Shown here: piece after piece, positions 14,613-17,636 of the stretch
Layout: every line of letters starts with the position of its first letter
How positions within the stretch are numbered: the stretch's first letter is position 1
NCBI GenBank assembly: GCA_946497585.1
Contig: CAMMLF010000018.1
Span: forward strand, 1 to 17,636
DNA: 17,636 bases
Source: an uncultured Clostridium sp.
GTDB taxonomy: Bacteria > Bacillota > Clostridia > TANB77 > CAG-508
Reading direction: 5' to 3'
Translations under genes and position numbers: made by a program
The notes under the pieces: generated by a model
The model's input: only the letters and a program-made list of their open reading frames with translations
What the model was told of the DNA's origin: nothing
Database searches by the model: none

Positions 14613-15420
14613 AATAAATATCACTTGAAATATTAGTACATGAATAACCTATCTTTCTTAAATAAGCAACATTTCCAATTTTTTCATTTTTCCAATCATA
14701 TACATGACTTCCAGTCCAATTATTATCGCAAAATATATCTTTTGTTTCAATTGTAAGAGATGTTAACTGAATATTTGGATTTGGTGTATTGACTACTATA
14801 CAGCTATACATCCATCCATATTGTTCCCATTCTTTTCCAGCATTTTCACATTGAGACAAAGTCAAAAAATCTAATTCAAAATCTGATATTTGTTGTTTTG
14901 CATAACTTAAAAGAAAATTTTTCTCTTCTGAAGACAAACTAGAAACTCCTGCAGAAAAATCAATACTATCCCATGTAATCAATTGTTCTTCACTAGTAGA
15001 ATTATTTTCTTGAGTGGTTTGGTTATTACTACTATTCGAATTAGTATTACCAGTGTTAGCACTCGAATTATTAGATGTTTGAGGTTGATTATTAACACTA
15101 TTATTACTTGAATTATTATTACTTGAATTTGTATTTGAATTAGAACTTGAAACACTATTATTTTTTTCATTACTTTGAGAGGATTCTTGTTCTAGCAATT
15201 CATTTCCAGTGTCATCATTATTATTTGGTACGCTTTCATCATTTGATTCGATTGGATCGTTAATTTCTATTTCTTCATCTATTTCTACAGGTGATTCAAC
15301 TGGATTTGAATTTTCATTATCCCCCAAATTCTTTACACAAAAATATCCAATAACAATTCCAATCAATGCAATTAGAATTGCAATGGAAACATAAATTATA
15401 ATTTTACCTTTTCTGCTCAT
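14611..15420 (-). CDS. Membrane-anchored Asn/Ser-rich surface protein
   Basis: The protein has 269 residues. A short basic N-terminus and a membrane span (8-27) are followed by an acidic part (35-80), a low-complexity Asn/Ser/Thr linker (82-145) and a compact C-terminal domain (146-269) with four cysteines (C191, C207, C231, C261). There is no lipobox and no sortase motif, so the span is likely an uncleaved anchor with the linker carrying the C-terminal domain through the wall. GAGGTTTGAGAT precedes the ATG. It is the first gene of the transfer block and probably a surface or mating-pair component. The C-terminal domain is not recognised. Confidence 0.8.
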   Translation of the reverse strand: MSRKGKIIIYVSIAILIALIGIVIGYFCVKNLGDNENSNPVESPVEIDEEIEINDPIESNDESVPNNNDDTGNELLEQESSQSNEKNNSVSSSNSNTNSSNNNSSNNSVNNQPQTSNNSSANTGNTNSNSSNNQTTQENNSTSEEQLITWDSIDFSAGVSSLSSEEKNFLLSYAKQQISDFELDFLTLSQCENAGKEWEQYGWMYSCIVVNTPNPNIQLTSLTIETKDIFCDNNWTGSHVYDWKNEKIGNVAYLRKIGYSCTNISSDIY

Positions 15421-15445
15421 ATCTCAAACCTCTTTTCATGATTAT

Positions 15446-15474
15446 ATTGTATAATCTTTCTGAAATTTTGTCAG
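15446..15474 (-). promoter_or_regulatory. Probable promoter of the conjugation block
   Basis: On the minus strand CTGACA (15469-15474) and TACAAT (15446-15451) are separated by 17 bases; each matches the vegetative consensus at 5/6. It sits about 25 bases before the ATG of the 269-residue protein and just after the terminator of the regulator gene. A second AT-rich box, TATAAT, lies 5 bases further downstream. Confidence 0.6.
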
Positions 15475-15494
15475 TATATTTCTTAAACTTTTAC

Positions 15495-15527
15495 ATAAAA
15501 AAGCATATAACATGTTAGCTATATGCT
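15495..15527 (-). terminator. Intrinsic terminator of the regulator gene
   Basis: AGCATATA (15502-15509) and TATATGCT (15520-15527) form an 8-base stem; on the minus strand the stem is followed by TTTTTT. The stop codon of the regulator lies in the loop. It separates the regulator from the transfer block. Confidence 0.7.
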
Positions 15528-15985
15528 GAAACATTTAAAGCAATTGCCATCTTGACAATGCAACTTGCTTTAATAGTCTTAAATAGATGTCTCGTAGTCT
15601 GAATCTTATCAATCAAATAATTTTCTGATTTTTTTAAATACAACACATCTAAAAAGTATGTAAATTCATCTCTACTTAATGTACTTAATGCCAAAGAGAT
15701 TTCACTATATAATGCTTGCATTCTCATTTCCGTATCACACTTTTTAGCAATGTAATTTCCTACCTTATCATTGGAAGATTTTATAAAGCACTCATAACGC
15801 ACTTCATAATTACTAGTAATTTGAGGTTTAGGTATATTTGGATATTGAACTTGTAATGTTATAAATTCATTGATCTTTTTTAAAACTTCTTCGTAACAAA
15901 TACCCATATCATATTTTTGTATTTCCTCCCGCGGTAGTGCTGGATTATCAACAATATTATCTTCTAACTTATACTCAAATAACAA
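15515..15985 (-). CDS. Putative ArpU/sigma-region-4-like transcription regulator
   Basis: The protein has 156 residues. The C-terminal part (about 103-152) reads like a sigma-70 region 4 type helix-turn-helix of phage ArpU-family regulators: LSRDEFTYFLDVLYLKKSENYLIDKIQTTRHLFKTIK... then MAIALNV (quoted in parts, helix-turn-helix about 119-140). The N-terminal half is helical with scattered aromatics. The start is TTG at 15985, with GAGGAG 8 bases upstream and no better ATG before residue 27. The gene has its own terminator and a perfect inverted repeat upstream. The position ahead of the transfer block suggests it activates those genes, by analogy with late-gene activators. Family call is moderate; it could be another HTH type. 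Confidence 0.65.
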   Translation of the reverse strand: MLFEYKLEDNIVDNPALPREEIQKYDMGICYEEVLKKINEFITLQVQYPNIPKPQITSNYEVRYECFIKSSNDKVGNYIAKKCDTEMRMQALYSEISLALSTLSRDEFTYFLDVLYLKKSENYLIDKIQTTRHLFKTIKASCIVKMAIALNVSAYS

Positions 15986-16003
15986 TGATTAAACTCCTCG
16001 TAT

Positions 16004-16033
16004 AATGTAGTTAAGATATTTTTTAACTACATT
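16004..16033. promoter_or_regulatory. Perfect 11-base inverted repeat upstream of the regulator
   Basis: AATGTAGTTAA (16004-16014) and TTAACTACATT (16023-16033) are separated by 8 bases. It lies about 20-50 bases before the TTG start, where an operator or activator site would sit, so autoregulation by the 156-residue protein is plausible. It has no counterpart at the right end of the IS, so it is not a terminal repeat. Confidence 0.55.
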
Positions 16034-16101
16034 TTCTATATTTAGATTTTTGTTAAGAGATATCTATAAACTCATTATTTTGTAGATTTTGAAATCTATA
16101 T

Positions 16102-16107
16102 TATAAT
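16102..16107 (+). promoter_or_regulatory. -10 box for the IS110 RNA
   Basis: A perfect TATAAT ends 7-8 bases before the predicted RNA start. The upstream hexamer at 16080-16085 (TTGTAG, 16-base spacing) is a weak -35. A palindrome TAGATTT/AAATCTA (16083-16098) fills the spacer. In a circularised element the right-end TTGACT could supply a better -35. Confidence 0.5.
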
Positions 16108-16112
16108 GTCTG

Positions 16113-16313
16113 TAGAGATAGAGTGGTTTTAGCCAACTCCTTGAACATTTGGTTCTTCAAATAGACTAAAGCCTCTTCTTTACAAATTGGATATGAATAA
16201 GTTGTATAAGGACTTGCTTGTTAGCTTTTGCCTTTTATTCGCGAGGTTATATCTTTGTAAAGGTATTGAGGGCATCGCCTCTATCTTAAATATCAAGAAT
16301 TGGAGTTGATTTT
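16113..16313 (+). ncRNA. Candidate IS110 bridge RNA
   Basis: A series of stems fills the region upstream of the transposase. Stem 1: GGTTTTAG (16125-16132) with CTAAAGCC (16166-16173, one G-U pair), containing an inner TTGAAC...GTTCTTCAA hairpin. Stem 2: CTTTACAAA (16178-16186) with TTTGTAAAG (16254-16262), extended by GATAT/ATATC (16190-16194, 16249-16253) and GAATAA/TTATTC (16195-16200, 16235-16240), with an internal loop GCGAGGTT (16241-16248). Stem 3: GAGG/CCTC (16268-16281). A long-range GATAGAG/CTCTATC pair (16117-16123, 16279-16285) could close the whole. Two large looped stems are what IS110 bridge RNAs use for target and donor pairing. Ends are inferred from the TATAAT box and the transposase start. 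Confidence 0.6.
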
Positions 16314-17516
16314 ATGAATTATTATTTAGGCATTGATATTGCCAAAACAAATCACGTTGCTTCCCTGATTAACAGCACTGGAGAAGTTGTTATTCGGGCA
16401 GTAAAGTTTACTAATAGCATCGAAGGGTTCCATAAACTCTTAACTACTATCCAAGACAAAATTGGTGATTTAAGTAATGTTGAATCTGCTATGGAAGCTA
16501 CTAGTCAATATTGGCTTTCTTTGTATTCTGCTTTGACTGATAACGGTTTTCATGTCTCTGTTTATAACCCTTATCAAATCAAATCTTATCGAGGAGCTTA
16601 TAATAATAGAAAGCAAAAAAATGATGTGATTGATTCTATTATTATTGCAGATTACTTAAGAGTTTTTGGCTCTAAAGAAGCAAACTTACCAGAAGAAAAT
16701 CTGTTATCTTTAAAACAATTAACTCGTTTTAGATCAAACATTGTTGATAATGTTTCCTCTTTAAAAGTTCAAGTGATTGGTTTGTTAGATAAAGTCTTTC
16801 CAGAATACAAGGAACTCTTTTGTAATACCTTTGGCACAACTTCGAAACAATTATTACTTAACTGCCCAACTCCTGATGATATCTTAAAGATTTCTACTAC
16901 AAAACTAGCTAATTTATTATCAAAACATTCTAAGGGTAAATTTAATAGAGATACCGCCGTTCATTTAAAAGAAGTGGCAAAAGAGTCTTTTGGTATTAAA
17001 TTTACGACCGATGCTTGTTCCTTTGAAATCAAGCAACTTATCAATCAAATTATCTTCTTAGAAAATCAGATTGATGAGGTAAGTAAAGAAATCAAAGAAC
17101 TTTATAATAAATTAGATAGTCATCTTTTATCAGTCCCTGGTGTAGGAGATACTTTAGCTCCTATCATCTTAGCTGAGATTGGAGATATCAATCGCTTTGA
17201 TAAACCAAGTAAACTGATTGCATTTGCTGGTGTGGATCCTTCTGAAAATCAATCAGGTAATAAAAGTTCTTCCAATGAGAAACTCTCTAAAAGAGGCTCT
17301 CCTTATCTTCGCCATGCCATTTATACAGCAAGTTTAGTTGCCATATCCAACGAGCCTGAGCTTAGAGCTTATTATGATAAAAAAATTTCTGAAGGAAAAC
17401 ACCATTTTGTTGCCTTAGCAGGCATTAGTCGTAAACTATTAACTATCATCTACTATATTCTTAAAGAAAATAGAGACTACATTAGATACGACAACATCAA
17501 AGACAACAAGAACTAA
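16314..17516 (+). CDS. IS110-family transposase (DEDD recombinase)
   Basis: The protein has 400 residues, a usual length for the family. The N-terminal RuvC-like DEDD domain shows D8 (GIDIAK), E61 (MEATSQYW), and D104/D107 (KNDVIDSIIIADYL). A middle helical region includes a coiled coil (about 236-268). The C-terminal IS116/IS110/IS902 domain begins LLSVPGVG (271-278) and contains GVDPSENQSGNK with candidate catalytic Ser at 314, then LSKRGSPYLRHAIYTAS (324-340). The reading frame is intact. GGAG lies 8 bases before the ATG. A terminator hairpin overlaps the stop. It moves the element by RNA-guided recombination if the family mechanism applies. Confidence 0.95.
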   Translation: MNYYLGIDIAKTNHVASLINSTGEVVIRAVKFTNSIEGFHKLLTTIQDKIGDLSNVESAMEATSQYWLSLYSALTDNGFHVSVYNPYQIKSYRGAYNNRKQKNDVIDSIIIADYLRVFGSKEANLPEENLLSLKQLTRFRSNIVDNVSSLKVQVIGLLDKVFPEYKELFCNTFGTTSKQLLLNCPTPDDILKISTTKLANLLSKHSKGKFNRDTAVHLKEVAKESFGIKFTTDACSFEIKQLINQIIFLENQIDEVSKEIKELYNKLDSHLLSVPGVGDTLAPIILAEIGDINRFDKPSKLIAFAGVDPSENQSGNKSSSNEKLSKRGSPYLRHAIYTASLVAISNEPELRAYYDKKISEGKHHFVALAGISRKLLTIIYYILKENRDYIRYDNIKDNKN

Positions 17517-17550
17517 AATTTTCAAAAAATCGAATGTTTTAGTTGTTTTT
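17511..17550 (+). terminator. Intrinsic terminator of the transposase gene
   Basis: AACTAAAA (17511-17518) and TTTTAGTT (17537-17544) form an 8-base stem, with TTC/GAA pairing inside the loop (17521-17523, 17532-17534), followed by GTTTTTG. The left arm includes the stop codon. Confidence 0.6.
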
Positions 17551-17614
17551 GTCATACAATAATTTAAACAAATTTTTATTTTCAAACTTTTTCATAAAAC
17601 TTGTTAAAAATTGC

Positions 17615-17620
17615 TTGACT
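17615..17620 (+). promoter_or_regulatory. Outward-facing -35 box near the IS110 right end
   Basis: TTGACT (5/6 match to TTGACA) points out of the element, with TATATATAG following 1 base later and no clear -10 at normal spacing inside the window. In several IS110 elements the right end gives the -35 and the left end the -10 of the promoter formed in the circle, which fits this arrangement. It might also drive the gene beyond the window. Confidence 0.4.
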
Positions 17621-17636
17621 TATATATAGTTGTCTA

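Larger units (their letters stand above)
15986..16313. other. Divergent non-coding region: regulator promoter plus IS110 left end
   Basis: No protein gene is supported here. The left third holds the ribosome binding site and upstream region of the regulator with an 11-base inverted repeat (16004-16033). The rest belongs to the IS110 element: a palindrome (16083-16098), a TATAAT box (16102-16107) and the structured RNA region (16113-16313). The exact left end of the insertion cannot be placed from one sequence. Confidence 0.6.
16080..17636 (+). mobile_element. IS110-family insertion sequence (approximate limits)
   Basis: One intact IS110-type transposase has a roughly 200-base structured 5' region and a short 3' flank. 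Family members have no terminal inverted repeats and often no target duplication, so boundaries are estimates: the left end should lie before the TATAAT at 16102 and the right end after the TTGACT at 17615, possibly beyond the window. It is opposite in strand to all other genes, and its coding sequence looks less A/T-monotonous than its neighbours, consistent with a later insertion. Confidence 0.7.

Noticed and set aside
14979..15170. Minus-strand frame encoding an Ile/Val/Leu-rich peptide
   Set aside because: It is the shifted reading of the Asn/Ser-rich linker of the 269-residue protein; the composition is an artefact of AAT/AGT repeats.
15986..16100. Inverted repeats here as terminal repeats of the insertion sequence
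   Set aside because: No matching sequence is present in 17517-17636, and IS110-group elements generally lack terminal inverted repeats.
16314..17516. IS110 transposase as the integrase of the conjugative element
   Set aside because: It has its own RNA region, promoter and terminator and is opposite in strand to the transfer genes, as expected for an independent insertion.
1..17636. Mycoplasma-type genetic code, given the AT richness
   Set aside because: TGA serves as stop in at least five well-supported genes and tryptophan codons are TGG.
1..17636. CRISPR array, tRNA, rRNA or riboswitch
   Set aside because: No regularly spaced repeats, no tRNA-like cloverleaf with CCA or rRNA sequence, and no recognised riboswitch core seen on reading both strands.

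Overview
The window is AT-rich and looks like part of an integrative or mobilisable conjugative element from a low-GC Bacillota (Firmicutes) host. Ribosome binding sites are strong GGAGG/GGGGG types. A surface protein carries an LPQTG sortase signal. TGA ends at least five genes (stops at 1390, 1536, 4451, 5855 and 8523) while tryptophan is read from TGG, so the code is standard and a mycoplasma-type code is ruled out. A gut Erysipelotrichia/Clostridia-type host fits, but I cannot name a genus.

Almost every gene lies on the minus strand, so transcription runs right to left. Reading that way: (1) 15515-15985, a putative ArpU/sigma-region-4-like regulator with a perfect inverted repeat in its promoter region and an intrinsic terminator at its end. 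(2) 4954-15420, a conjugation block: a membrane-anchored Asn/Ser-rich surface protein, a hairpin terminator, a thioester adhesin with seven SpaA-like repeats and an LPQTG anchor, an SSB-like protein, a small protein of uncertain family, a VirB2/TrbC-like pilin candidate, a VirB6-like membrane protein, a VirB3/PrgI-like protein, the VirB4 ATPase, a 75-residue unknown and an M23 peptidase (VirB1-like wall hydrolase). (3) 4640-4953, a non-coding stretch full of inverted and direct repeats, the best candidate for oriT and the mobilisation promoter. (4) 1-4639, a mobilisation operon: two ribbon-helix-helix proteins, an HxHxH relaxase of the MobP2/MobL kind, then two paralogous unknown proteins with a tiny membrane protein between them, and the start of a further lysine-rich gene that leaves the window.

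At the right end, on the plus strand, sits an intact IS110-family element (transposase 16314-17516). Its 5' non-coding region folds into stem-loops with the architecture of a bridge RNA, and the right flank carries a TTGACT box that could pair with the TATAAT box on the left flank in a circular junction. The element lies directly upstream of the regulator and points away from it.

The parts fit together as follows. The adhesin and surface protein would hold the recipient, the M23 peptidase opens the wall, the VirB2/3/4/6-like set forms a minimal Gram-positive type IV channel, and the RHH proteins and relaxase process DNA at the repeat-rich site. No VirD4 coupling protein, VirB8-like protein, sortase, integrase or replication gene is visible here; if present they lie outside the window. 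The paralogous pair at 258-2735 is the least explained part of the locus.
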